NCBI GenBank assembly: GCA_002353285.1
Contig: DEJJ01000010.1
Span: 1 to 42,067, forward strand
Direction of reading: 5' to 3'
DNA: 42,067 nucleotides
Source of the DNA: Porphyromonadaceae bacterium UBA2751
GTDB lineage: Bacteria; Bacteroidota; Bacteroidia; Bacteroidales; Muribaculaceae
A program made the position numbers and the translations under genes. Numbering within the stretch: position 1 is the stretch's first letter; each line of letters opens with the position of its first letter. The notes beneath the pieces were generated by a model. It was not told the origin of the DNA. It did not search any database and saw only the letters and a list, made by a program, of their open reading frames with translations. Below, piece by piece: positions 7,710 through 16,181 of this stretch.

Positions 7710-7717
7710 TATCTTTG
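7710..7717 (+). promoter_or_regulatory. -7 box of the tyrS promoter
   Basis: TATCTTTG matches TAnnTTTG, 43 nt before the tyrS ATG. I see no clear -33 TTG at the usual distance. Confidence 0.7.
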
Positions 7718-7743
7718 CAGGTTGAAAAAGAATATTCACTATT
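7710..7743 (+). repeat. Direct repeat, right copy (tyrS promoter and leader)
   Basis: Contains TATCTTTGCAGGTTGAAAAA and following bases that match the left copy at 4917-4949 upstream of the methyltransferase, with substitutions at about four positions and one 1-nt length difference. Confidence 0.75.
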
Positions 7744-7760
7744 AAAGCATTAATATTATT

Positions 7761-9053
7761 ATGAACTTTGTAGAAGAACTTACCTGGCGTGGAATGATTA
7801 ACAATATCATGCCTGGTACTGAGGAGCAGTTGAAGAAGGAGATGACGAGCGCCTATGTGGGAATTGACCCGACGGCCGACTCGCTCCACATTGGTCACCT
7901 GGTGAGCATCATGATGCTGAAGCACTTTCAGCGTGCAGGCCACAGGCCCATAGCGCTGATAGGTGGTGCAACTGGTATGATTGGTGACCCATCGATGAAG
8001 TCGCAGGAGCGCAAGCTGATTGATGAGGAGACGCTTCGCCACAACCAAGAGGCGATTAAGGCTCAGCTTTCACACTTCCTTGACTTCGATAGCGATGCTC
8101 CTAACCATGCCATCCTTGTGAACAACTATGACTGGATGAAGGAGTTCTCGTTCCTGAATTTCATTCGCGACATAGGCAAGCACATCACTGTTAACTACAT
8201 GATGGCTAAGGACAGCGTGAAGAAGCGCTTGGCTGCCAACGCCGACCATGGCATGTCGTTCACTGAGTTCAGCTATCAGCTGCTTCAGGGCTATGACTTC
8301 CTGTACCTGTATGAGCATGAGGGTTGCCGCCTGCAGATGGGTGGCAGCGACCAATGGGGCAACATTACCACAGGTACCGAGTTGATTCGCCGCATTGCTG
8401 GCGGTGAGGCCTATGCCATCACTTGCCCATTGATTACTAAGGCCGATGGCGGAAAGTTTGGCAAGACCGAGAGTGGCAATGTGTGGCTCGACCCGAAACG
8501 CACCTCGCCCTATAAGTTCTACCAGTTCTGGCTCAACGTGAGCGATGCCGACGCAGCAAAATACATCAAGATATTTACCGACCTGCCTCAGGATGAGATT
8601 AAGGCCCTCGAGGAGGAACAGGAGCGCGACCCTGGCATGCGCCCATTGCAGAAGCGCCTTGCCAAGGAGATTACCACGATGGTGCACTCGGCTCAGGACT
8701 ATGAGATGGCCGTTGAGGCTTCGCAGATTCTCTTCAGCAACAAGGCAAAGGATGTGCTTCACAAGATAGACGAAGACACGCTGCTCTCGGTGTTTGAGGG
8801 TGTGCCACAGTTTGAGGTTAGCCGCGACGCACTGAGTGCCGGCGTTCCTGCCATCAATTTGCTCACCGACGATGCAGCAGTGTTCCCCAGCAAGGGCGAG
8901 ATGCGCAAGATGACGCAAGGTGGTGGTGTGAGCATCAACAAGGAGAAGATTGCTGACCCCAACATGATGATTGACAACAGCTTCCTGCTTAACGATAAGT
9001 ATATCCTGGCTCAGCGCGGCAAGAAGAACTATTTCTTGCTGATAGCGAAATGA
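7761..9053 (+). CDS. tyrS: Tyrosyl-tRNA synthetase
   Basis: Charges tRNA-Tyr with tyrosine in the cytoplasm. Class I synthetase of 430 residues. Seen: the HIGH motif as HIGH in DSLHIGHLV (about residues 39-47), the tyrosine-binding QMGGSDQWGNIT, the KMSKS-equivalent KFGKTESG, and a C-terminal S4-like RNA-binding part (GGGVSINKEKI, then LAQRGKKNYFLLIA). The start ATG follows its promoter by 43 nt. Codon use returns to the GC-richer genome norm directly after the AT-rich R-M cassette. Confidence 0.98.
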   Translation: MNFVEELTWRGMINNIMPGTEEQLKKEMTSAYVGIDPTADSLHIGHLVSIMMLKHFQRAGHRPIALIGGATGMIGDPSMKSQERKLIDEETLRHNQEAIKAQLSHFLDFDSDAPNHAILVNNYDWMKEFSFLNFIRDIGKHITVNYMMAKDSVKKRLAANADHGMSFTEFSYQLLQGYDFLYLYEHEGCRLQMGGSDQWGNITTGTELIRRIAGGEAYAITCPLITKADGGKFGKTESGNVWLDPKRTSPYKFYQFWLNVSDADAAKYIKIFTDLPQDEIKALEEEQERDPGMRPLQKRLAKEITTMVHSAQDYEMAVEASQILFSNKAKDVLHKIDEDTLLSVFEGVPQFEVSRDALSAGVPAINLLTDDAAVFPSKGEMRKMTQGGGVSINKEKIADPNMMIDNSFLLNDKYILAQRGKKNYFLLIAK

Positions 9054-9115
9054 TGCGCTTTGCGCTTGATTAGGGAGAATTAGAAATTACCATTAAACGT
9101 GACAAAATTGATATT

Positions 9116-12100
9116 ATGAAAAAAAGATTTTTACTTGCAGCCCTTGGCGTGGTGGTGGCGGTAACAGCACTTGCCGAGACACCGCTGTGGTTGCGCTATG
9201 CCAAAATCTCGCCAAATGGCAGGGAGATAGCTTTCTGCTACAAGGGCGATATCTACAAGGTGCCTGCAACAGGCGGGCAGGCTGTTCAGCTCACCACTCA
9301 GTCGAGCTATGAGATGAATCCCGTGTGGAGTGCCGACGGGCGTTACCTGGCCTTCGCCAGCGACCGCAAGGGCAACTTTGACGTCTATGTCATGCCATCG
9401 GCAGGAGGCGCGCCAACTCGGTTGACTACCAACTCAGCCAGTGAGTTGCCATGGGCCTTTAGCCCCGACGGCAAGTACATCTACTTCTCGGCAGCAATCC
9501 AAGACCCTGCCAGCAGTGCATTGTTCCCAAGTTCGCGACTGACCGAGGTGTACAAGGTGCCAGTGGCAGGTGGGCGCACCACCCAGGTGCTGGGCACCCC
9601 AGCCGAGGAACTCACCTGGGACAGCAAGGGCAAATTTATGGTTTATCAGGACCAAAAGGGCATGGAGGATGCCTGGCGCAAGCATCACACCAGCAGCGTG
9701 ACACGCGAGATATGGAAATATGACGCAAGCACAGGCCGTCACACCAATCTGACCAACCATGCTGGTGAGGACCGCAGCCCCGTGCTCAGCGCCGACGGCC
9801 GCACAGTCTATATCCTTAGCGAGCGCAATGGCGGCTCGATGAATGTATATCAGTTCCCTATCGATCAGCCAACAGCCATCAAAGCTGTGACTTCGTTCAA
9901 GACTCACCCTGTGCGCTTCCTGTCGATTGCCGACAACGGCACATTGTGCTACACCTACGACGGTGAGCTCTACACACAGGCCCCATCGGGCAAGCCCTCG
10001 AAGGTGAAGATTGACCTCTTCCACGATGACACCGACGACGTGTTGCGCACCACCATGACTCGAGGAGCCACCGCCGCAGTGGCATCGCCCGACGGCAAGC
10101 AGGTGGCGTTCATCGCCCGTGGCGAGGTGTTTGTCACTTCGGTTGAGTATGCCACCACCAAGCGCATCACCACCACCCCCGAGGCCGAGGACGGACTGTC
10201 GTGGGGTAGTGACAACCGCTCGCTCTACTACGCCACCGAGCGCAATGGCAACTGGCAGCTGGTGAAGGCTACAATTGAGCGCAAGGAAGACCCCAACTTC
10301 CCCAACGCCACCACCATCAAGGAGGAGATACTGTTGCCCTCGACCACCGTGGAGCGTGCCGCCCCTGACGTGAGCCCCGACGGCAAGAAGCTCGCCTTCA
10401 TCGAGGACCGCAACCGCCTCATGGTCATGGACATCGAAAGCGGGAAGGTGCATCAGGTCACCGATGGCTCCACGTGGTATGAGACCAACGGCGGCTTCGA
10501 TTACTCATGGTCGCCCGACAGCAAGTGGTTTACCCTCACCTACATCGCCAACCAGCGCGACCCCTACACCGATGTGGGCATCGTGAGCGCCGATGGAGGC
10601 AAGATTACCAACATCACAGGCAGCGGCTACTTCAGCGAGTCGCCCAAGTGGGTGATGGAAGGCAACGCTATCCTCTTCACCAGCAACCGCTATGGCATGC
10701 GTGCCCATGGATCGTGGGGCTCGCAGGACGACGTGTTGCTGGCATTTGTCAATCAGGATGCCTACGATAAATATCGCATGAGCAAGGAGGATTACGAGCT
10801 TGTGAAGGAGGCCGAGAAGGAAGCCAAGAAAGAGGCCGACAAGAAGAAAGCCGAGGAAGAAAAGAAGAATAAGAAGAAAGATGATAAAGACTCTGGCGAG
10901 AAGAAGGACGAGGTGAAGGAAATCGTAGTGGAGCTCGACGGCATAGAGGACCGCGTGGTGCGCCTCACCCCCAACTCGAGCAGCATTGCCAGCGCCATGG
11001 TCACCAACAACGGTGACAACCTGTATTACTTGTCGAAGTTTGAGAGCGGCTACGACCTGTGGAAGCTCGACATGCGCAAGCACTCAACCAAGCTCATCAA
11101 CAAGATGAACTCGGGCTGGGCCAACATTCAAATGGGTAAGGACGGCAAGGACATGTTCGTCCTGGGATCGGCCATGAACAAGCTCACCGTGGCTGGCGAC
11201 AAGCTCACCCCCATCACCTACAAGGCCGAGGTGAAGATGGACCTGGCCGCCGAGCGAGAGTACATGTACAACCACGTGCAGCATCAGGTGAACAAGCGAT
11301 TCTTCCGCACCGACCTCAATGGCTGCAAGTGGGACATGATGTGCGACGCTTATCGCAAGTTCCTGCCCCACATCAACAATAACTATGACTACGCCAACCT
11401 GCTGAGCGAGCTCCTGGGCGAGCTCAACGTGTCGCACTCAGGCAGTCGCTACTATCCTAGCAATAGCAGTGAGGCAACAGCCAATATGGGATTGCTCTTT
11501 GACTGGACCTACACTGGCAAGGGACTCAAGATAGATGAGGTGGTAGAGAAAGGTCCGTTTGCCCGCTCTACTAGCAAGGTGCGTCCAGGCATGATTGTAG
11601 AGAAAATCAACGGCATTGAAATCAATGACGAGAACGACTACACCCAGTTGCTCAACGGCTTGGCTGGCAAGAAGACGCTGGTCACCATTCGCGACAAAGG
11701 CGGTGATACCTTTGAGGAGGTGATCCTGCCCATCACCAACGGAGCTATGAACAACCTGCTCTACAAGCGGTGGGTGAAGCACAATGCACACCTGGTCGAC
11801 AGCCTGTCGGGAGGACGACTGGGCTACGTGCACATCCAGTCGATGAACGATGAGAGCTACCGTGAAGTATACAGTCAAGTCATGGGCAAATACTACAAGA
11901 AGGACGGTATCGTGATTGACATCCGCTTCAACGGTGGTGGCCGCCTGCACGAGGACATCGAGGTGCTCTTCAGTGGCAAGAAGTACTTCACACAGGTGAT
12001 TCGTGGCCGCGAGGCGTGCGACATGCCAAGCCGCCGCTGGAACAAGCCCAGCATCATGGTGCAGTGTGAGGCCTGCTACAGCAACGCTCACGGCACCCCC

Positions 12101-12370
12101 TGGGTGTATAAGCACACCGGCATAGGCAAGCTAGTGGGTGCACCAGTGCCAGGCACCATGAGCAGTGTGTCGTGGGAGACGCTGCAAGATCCATCGCTCA
12201 TCTACGGCATGCCCATCATTGGCTATCGCCTTCCCGACGGCTCTTATCTCGAGAACACACAGCTCGAGCCCGACATCAAGGTTCTCAACGATCCTGCCAC
12301 AGTGGTTGAGGGAGTTGATAGCCAGCTCATCACAGCCACTCAGGAGCTGATGAAGGAGATTAAAAAATAA
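9116..12370 (+). CDS. Exported tricorn-like S41 protease
   Basis: A 1084-residue protein with a signal peptide (residues 1-20, cleavage near ALA-E), so it should act in the periplasm, trimming peptides. Seen: an N-terminal six-bladed propeller of PD40-type repeats (SPNGREIAF, WSADGRYLAFASD, SPDGKKLAF), a second set of WD-like blades, a Lys/Glu-rich linker at about 562-603, a PDZ domain at about 790-860 (VRPGMIVEKINGIEI), and a C-terminal S41 catalytic domain with GYVHIQSM, DIRFNGGG and the nucleophile Ser in CYSNAHG (residue 989). The acidic residue in LEPDIKV corresponds to the tricorn Glu. It is longer than CtpA-type proteases, as expected for tricorn. Confidence 0.93.
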   Translation: MKKRFLLAALGVVVAVTALAETPLWLRYAKISPNGREIAFCYKGDIYKVPATGGQAVQLTTQSSYEMNPVWSADGRYLAFASDRKGNFDVYVMPSAGGAPTRLTTNSASELPWAFSPDGKYIYFSAAIQDPASSALFPSSRLTEVYKVPVAGGRTTQVLGTPAEELTWDSKGKFMVYQDQKGMEDAWRKHHTSSVTREIWKYDASTGRHTNLTNHAGEDRSPVLSADGRTVYILSERNGGSMNVYQFPIDQPTAIKAVTSFKTHPVRFLSIADNGTLCYTYDGELYTQAPSGKPSKVKIDLFHDDTDDVLRTTMTRGATAAVASPDGKQVAFIARGEVFVTSVEYATTKRITTTPEAEDGLSWGSDNRSLYYATERNGNWQLVKATIERKEDPNFPNATTIKEEILLPSTTVERAAPDVSPDGKKLAFIEDRNRLMVMDIESGKVHQVTDGSTWYETNGGFDYSWSPDSKWFTLTYIANQRDPYTDVGIVSADGGKITNITGSGYFSESPKWVMEGNAILFTSNRYGMRAHGSWGSQDDVLLAFVNQDAYDKYRMSKEDYELVKEAEKEAKKEADKKKAEEEKKNKKKDDKDSGEKKDEVKEIVVELDGIEDRVVRLTPNSSSIASAMVTNNGDNLYYLSKFESGYDLWKLDMRKHSTKLINKMNSGWANIQMGKDGKDMFVLGSAMNKLTVAGDKLTPITYKAEVKMDLAAEREYMYNHVQHQVNKRFFRTDLNGCKWDMMCDAYRKFLPHINNNYDYANLLSELLGELNVSHSGSRYYPSNSSEATANMGLLFDWTYTGKGLKIDEVVEKGPFARSTSKVRPGMIVEKINGIEINDENDYTQLLNGLAGKKTLVTIRDKGGDTFEEVILPITNGAMNNLLYKRWVKHNAHLVDSLSGGRLGYVHIQSMNDESYREVYSQVMGKYYKKDGIVIDIRFNGGGRLHEDIEVLFSGKKYFTQVIRGREACDMPSRRWNKPSIMVQCEACYSNAHGTPWVYKHTGIGKLVGAPVPGTMSSVSWETLQDPSLIYGMPIIGYRLPDGSYLENTQLEPDIKVLNDPATVVEGVDSQLITATQELMKEIKK

Positions 12371-12402
12371 TATTTAAAAACGATTTATTATTTAGAGTTA
12401 TT

Positions 12403-12684
12403 ATGGGTATTACTGAAATCGTGGGTTATGCAGCAACCATATGCCTTGTGCTTGGTTACTTGCCCCAGACCATCCACACCGTCAAGACCCGTCGCACCGA
12501 CGACATTGCAACTGGCACTTTCCTGCTCATGGGATTGGGAAGCATCCTGTTTGCCATCAATGGCTTGCTCACAGAAAACTGGCCATTGTTCATAGCTAAC
12601 AGCTTGACCACAGTCATGAGTGCCATAATCTTTGGCATCAAGATGTATAACGACCATTTCAAGAAAGATCGCGCCAAGAAATAG
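12403..12684 (+). CDS. SemiSWEET sugar transporter
   Basis: A 93-residue membrane protein with one triple-helix bundle (three membrane segments at about 5-22, 38-56 and 62-82). It carries the PQ motif in GYLPQTIHT and the TDDIATGTF segment common to Bacteroidetes SemiSWEETs. Such proteins dimerise to form a sugar uniporter in the inner membrane. It lies 32 nt behind the tricorn protease and may be cotranscribed. A strong terminator follows. Confidence 0.93.
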   Translation: MGITEIVGYAATICLVLGYLPQTIHTVKTRRTDDIATGTFLLMGLGSILFAINGLLTENWPLFIANSLTTVMSAIIFGIKMYNDHFKKDRAKK

Positions 12685-12733
12685 ATGTCAATCATCGTCA
12701 TCAATTCTCAAGATGAGGTGCTTGAATAATAGT

Positions 12734-12774
12734 AAATGGGCCGAGGGCAAATTATAGCTTTCGGCCCATTTTGT
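12734..12774 (+). terminator. Terminator after the SemiSWEET gene
   Basis: An 11-bp perfect stem (AAATGGGCCGA and TCGGCCCATTT) followed by T residues. Confidence 0.85.
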
Positions 12775-12823
12775 GACATCTCATGAGATTGTGAGGGCGG
12801 AAATTTTTTTTGGTGATAATTGG

Positions 12824-12853
12824 TTGTGTATTTAAAATAAAGTGTTACCTTTG
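12824..12853 (+). promoter_or_regulatory. Promoter of tRNA-Pro
   Basis: -33 TTG at 12824-12826, a 19-bp spacer, and -7 TACCTTTG at 12846-12853. This is a textbook match to the Bacteroidetes promoter. Confidence 0.85.
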
Positions 12854-12876
12854 CAGCCGCAAAGAGAAAAACAGTG

Positions 12877-12950
12877 CGGGGTGTAGCACAGTTGGCTAGC
12901 GCGCCACGTTCGGGACGTGGAGGTCGGAAGTTCGAGTCTTCTCACCCCGA
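12877..12950 (+). tRNA. tRNA-Pro (anticodon CGG)
   Basis: Cloverleaf with acceptor stem CGGGGTG/CACCCCG, anticodon stem CCACG/CGTGG, loop TTCGGGA giving anticodon CGG, and a GTTCGAGTC T-loop. 74 nt including discriminator A, no encoded CCA. Confidence 0.96.
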
Positions 12951-12960
12951 CAATTCGTTA

Positions 12961-13004
12961 AGGTGCGGCACGCGTGAAAAAAGTCATGCGTGCCGCACTT
13001 TTCA
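12961..13004 (+). terminator. Terminator of tRNA-Pro
   Basis: An 11-bp stem (GTGCGGCACGC and GCGTGCCGCAC) followed by TTTT. Confidence 0.9.
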
Positions 13005-13070
13005 GGTGGCAGTAGCTGTCGAGTAAAATTAGTTTTTTGCCTAAAAAAAGTAAAAAAGGTGGCAAAATGG

Positions 13071-13101
13071 TTGATTATTAGCGATAATGTTCTTAACTTT
13101 G
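13071..13101 (+). promoter_or_regulatory. Promoter of the DUF177-rpmF operon
   Basis: -33 TTG at 13071-13073, a 20-bp spacer and -7 TAACTTTG at 13094-13101. Confidence 0.8.
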
Positions 13102-13141
13102 CGCCGATTTTAACGAGAAATAGTTGGAAACAGTGGCTGAA

Positions 13142-13708
13142 ATGAAATTGTCCATTTCGTCCTTACCGTTTGGCACAGAGGAGTTTAACTACCATGTTGA
13201 CGGTGAGTTTTTCAACGAAATCGAAGCCTCCGAAGTTCGCTCCGGAAGTGTTGATGTCGCCCTAACCGTGACTCACACTCAGGAGGGGATCTACGAGCTC
13301 GACTTCGTGTGCAATGGTGTTATCACAATACCCTGTGACCGTTGCCTTGACGACATGGATCATGCCGTTGACGCTCGTTACCAAGTTACCGTTAAGATGG
13401 GCGACGCAGTAGACGACAGCACCGATGGTGTGCTAGTGATACCGTCGTCGTGGAGGACACTTGACCTTGCGCCGCTTGTGCGCGACACTGTGCTGCTCAC
13501 AATCCCGATGATGCATGCTCACGCCCCAGGTGAGTGCAACGTCGAGATGCTTGGCCGCCTCGAGGAGCACGCAGCTCGCAACTATAGCAGCGACGAGGAC
13601 TTTGAGACGCCTCCTGGAGAAAGCGATAGTGACGCTGGCGGCGGGTCGATTGACCCTCGCTGGGCAGCACTGGAGCAATTACTGGAAAATAAAAACAATA
13701 AAAAATAA
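13142..13708 (+). CDS. DUF177 / YceD family protein (23S rRNA accumulation)
   Basis: About 188 residues. The family (YceD in E. coli) is linked to 23S rRNA accumulation and is normally encoded next to rpmF, as here (8-nt gap). Seen: the conserved central segment with CNGVITIPCDRC, where cysteines recur in the family, and an acidic C-terminal tail. Three in-frame starts compete: TTG 13124, GTG 13133 and ATG 13142. All follow the mapped promoter; I choose the ATG. Confidence 0.9.
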   Translation: MKLSISSLPFGTEEFNYHVDGEFFNEIEASEVRSGSVDVALTVTHTQEGIYELDFVCNGVITIPCDRCLDDMDHAVDARYQVTVKMGDAVDDSTDGVLVIPSSWRTLDLAPLVRDTVLLTIPMMHAHAPGECNVEMLGRLEEHAARNYSSDEDFETPPGESDSDAGGGSIDPRWAALEQLLENKNNKK

Positions 13709-13716
13709 ATTGAAAA

Positions 13717-13902
13717 ATGGCACATCCAAAACGTAGACAATCAAAGACTCGCACAGCCAAGAGAAGAACTCACGATAAGGCTGTTGCCCCAACAATCGCC
13801 CGCTGCAGCAACTGCGGTGCATGGCATGTTTATCACACCGTATGCCCCGAGTGTGGCTACTATCGCGGCAGGAAGGTGTTTGACGATGAGGCTGCCGTAT
13901 AA
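13717..13902 (+). CDS. rpmF: Large ribosomal subunit protein bL32
   Basis: A 61-residue basic protein starting MAHPKRRQSKTRTAKRR, the hallmark of bL32. It has a zinc-binding CSNCG...CPECG pair, so it is the zinc (C+) form. It is in an operon with the DUF177 gene. Confidence 0.98.
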   Translation: MAHPKRRQSKTRTAKRRTHDKAVAPTIARCSNCGAWHVYHTVCPECGYYRGRKVFDDEAAV

Positions 13903-13933
13903 AACCGAATATCAAGTCTCATTACCGATTAAA

Positions 13934-14035
13934 TGACATCAATCCTAAATATTGCCTCCTGCTATGACGCTTAATCAATTGAGTGATGGCAGTAGTGAAG
14001 AGGTGCATGGTATTTAGGATTGATTATTCATGTCA
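13934..14035 (+). other. Long imperfect inverted repeat between rpmF and fabH
   Basis: The left arm has TGACAT (13934) and AATCCTAAATA (13941-13951); the right arm has TATTTAGGATT (14011-14021) and ATGTCA (14030-14035). Inside, GCCTC (13954) faces GAGG (14000). The whole 100 nt could fold as one long interrupted hairpin. There is no terminal T-run, so it is not a standard terminator. It could be an RNA processing or attenuation element. Confidence 0.6.
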
Positions 14036-14078
14036 CTTAATAAACAAGAAAACTAGAATTTAGTAAAACTCACGCTTT

Positions 14079-15074
14079 ATGCTTAACGCAAAGATAACAG
14101 GCATAGCATCGTATGTTCCTGACGACGTGCTCGACAACGAACAGCTGTCGCGCATGGTAGACACCAACGACGAGTGGATTACCACCCGCGTGGGAATCAA
14201 GGAAAGGCGTGTTCTCAAGAACGGGAAAGGCTCATCTTTCCTTGGCACTCAGGCAGTGCAGAAGCTGCTTGAGGAGACAGGAACCGACCCCAACGATGTG
14301 GACCTTCTAATTTGTGTAACTTCAAACCCCGACTACCGCTTTCCATCGACTGCGTCGGTGATCATGCACAACTGTGGCATGGATGGCGCAGGCAAGAAAT
14401 GCTACGGCTTCGACATTCAGGCTGCGTGCGCTGGTTTTGTGGTGGGGTCTTATACTGCTAATGCTTATATCAAATCGGGCCTTTACAAGAAGGTAATTGT
14501 AGTGACTGCCGAGAAGATGACCAGCATGACCGACTATCAGGATCGCGCCACATGTCCACTCTTTGGCGACGCTGGTGCAGCCGTGCTCATGGAGCCAACC
14601 GAGAACAGCGAGGAAGGCATCATCGACGGCATTTACCACATTGACGGCAGCGGTCTTGAGCACCTGGTGTACAAGGCTGGAGGCTCGGCACGACCTGCAT
14701 CGATTGAAACCGTAGAGGCTCGCGAGCACTTTGTGTATCAAGAGGGTAGGGCAGTGTATCGTCATGCTGTTGTGGACATGCTCACTTCGACCCGCGAGGT
14801 GATGAAGCGCAACAACCTCACTAACGAGGACATTGACTGGTTTGTGCCTCATCAGGCCAACCTGCGCATCATCGAGGCCGTGGGTAGCCGCTTGGGCATC
14901 GCCGACGAGAAGATCCTGGTCAACATCCAGCATCGTGGCAACACCAGTGCAGCGTCGATTCCCTTGTGTCTTGATGAGAACAAGCATCGCCTCAAGAAGG
15001 GTGACAAGATTGTGCTTACAGCATTTGGTGCCGGCTTCACATGGGGAGCTGAGTACCTGGTGTGGGCGATCTAA
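14079..15074 (+). CDS. fabH: Beta-ketoacyl-ACP synthase III
   Basis: FabH starts fatty acid synthesis by condensing acetyl-CoA with malonyl-ACP. 331 residues, normal length. The catalytic triad is visible: Cys117 in IQAACAGF, His258 in VPHQANLRI and Asn288 in HRGNTSAAS. The C-terminal GFGAGFTWG-like loop appears as AFGAGFTWGAEYL. The neighbouring rpmF is usual, but plsX, often present between them in other phyla, is absent. Confidence 0.97.
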   Translation: MLNAKITGIASYVPDDVLDNEQLSRMVDTNDEWITTRVGIKERRVLKNGKGSSFLGTQAVQKLLEETGTDPNDVDLLICVTSNPDYRFPSTASVIMHNCGMDGAGKKCYGFDIQAACAGFVVGSYTANAYIKSGLYKKVIVVTAEKMTSMTDYQDRATCPLFGDAGAAVLMEPTENSEEGIIDGIYHIDGSGLEHLVYKAGGSARPASIETVEAREHFVYQEGRAVYRHAVVDMLTSTREVMKRNNLTNEDIDWFVPHQANLRIIEAVGSRLGIADEKILVNIQHRGNTSAASIPLCLDENKHRLKKGDKIVLTAFGAGFTWGAEYLVWAI

Positions 15075-15092
15075 CACACTTTGCCTAATCAT

Positions 15093-15144
15093 AAATGCGT
15101 CTTACCGCTCAAGGCATTATCGTGCCTGGTGGTGGCGCATTTTT
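15093..15144 (+). terminator. Terminator after fabH
   Basis: Outer stem AAATGCG/CGCATTT and inner stem AGGCA/TGCCT with ACC/GGT between them, followed by a T-run (15140-15144). Confidence 0.75.
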
Positions 15145-15232
15145 GCGTAGAAGGTGTGCATGTTGAGAGCTTTTAAGATAATTGTGTCAAGATTTAAAGA
15201 AAAAAACTAACAATTAATAAATAACAACTACC

Positions 15233-16117
15233 GTGCACAGGGCAGGATTTGTAAATATAGTGGGAAACCCCAATGTGGGCAAGTCGACGCTCAGCAACCT
15301 GCTGGTGGGGGAGAAACTCTCGATCATCACCAGTAAGTCGCAGACCACGCGTCACCGCATCATGGGCATCGTGAATGGCGACGACTACCAGATTGTGTTC
15401 AGCGACACGCCAGGAGTGCTCAAGCCCAAGTTTAAGTTGCAGGAGTCGATGCTCGACTTCTCGCGTGGCGCACTCATCGATGCCGATGTGCTGCTCTATG
15501 TGACCGACGTGGTGGAGACTCCCACCAAGAATCAGGACTTCCTCGACAAGGTGGCAAAGGAAAAGATTCCCGTGCTGCTGGTCATCAACAAGATTGACCT
15601 GCTCACTGGTGGGCAGCAGGAACTTGAGTCGCTTGTTGAGCAATGGAAACAACTGTTGCCTCAGGCCGAGGTTTATCCCACCAGTGCTCTCCACAACTTT
15701 AATGTTGACAATATCATGCGTCGCATTGTGGAGTTGCTGCCCGAGAGTCCGCCCTACTTTGGCAAGGATGCCTTGACCGACCGCAACTCGCGCTTCTTCG
15801 TGACTGAGATTGTGCGTGAGAAAATCTTGCTCACCTATGATAAGGAGGTTCCCTATGCCACACAGGTGATAGTGGAGAAATTTGACGAGGACGATAAGTC
15901 GATTCACATCATGGCAGTGATATATGTTGAGCGCGATAGCCAGAAGGGCATTATCATTGGCCATCAGGGCAAGAAACTCAAGCATGTGGGCATCGAGGCC
16001 CGCAAGGACATTGAGAAGTTCTTTGAGAAGCGTGTGTTCCTTGAGCTCTACGTTAAGGTGGAGAAAGACTGGCGCAACCAGGAGAACAAGCTGCGCCAGT
16101 TTGGATACATCGAATAG
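15233..16117 (+). CDS. era: GTPase Era
   Basis: Era binds the 3' end of 16S rRNA and couples 30S assembly to growth. 294 residues. Seen: G1 GNPNVGKST, G3 DTPG, G4 NKID, then a C-terminal KH domain (GIIIGHQGKKLKHVG). The start is GTG at 15233; the family begins exactly at this HRAGFVNIVGN stretch and no ATG precedes it, so a non-ATG start is well supported. A terminator lies between it and fabH, so it has its own transcription start. Confidence 0.97.
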   Translation: MHRAGFVNIVGNPNVGKSTLSNLLVGEKLSIITSKSQTTRHRIMGIVNGDDYQIVFSDTPGVLKPKFKLQESMLDFSRGALIDADVLLYVTDVVETPTKNQDFLDKVAKEKIPVLLVINKIDLLTGGQQELESLVEQWKQLLPQAEVYPTSALHNFNVDNIMRRIVELLPESPPYFGKDALTDRNSRFFVTEIVREKILLTYDKEVPYATQVIVEKFDEDDKSIHIMAVIYVERDSQKGIIIGHQGKKLKHVGIEARKDIEKFFEKRVFLELYVKVEKDWRNQENKLRQFGYIE

Positions 16118-16181
16118 GAGTGGCTATGAGTAGCTATGAAAAACTATGAACTTTGAAGTATAAACTCTGAACTAAAAATAT
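16118..16181. repeat. Word-repeat spacer between era and der
   Basis: The 64-nt gap contains GCTATGAGTA, GCTATGAAAA and ACTATGAACT in succession (period about 10), then AAGTATAAACTCTGAACT. It belongs to the same class of spacer as other arrays in the window. Confidence 0.6.

Noticed and set aside
10505..11083. Long minus-strand frame inside the tricorn protease gene
   Set aside because: It is an antisense shadow of a well-supported gene, with no motifs of its own.
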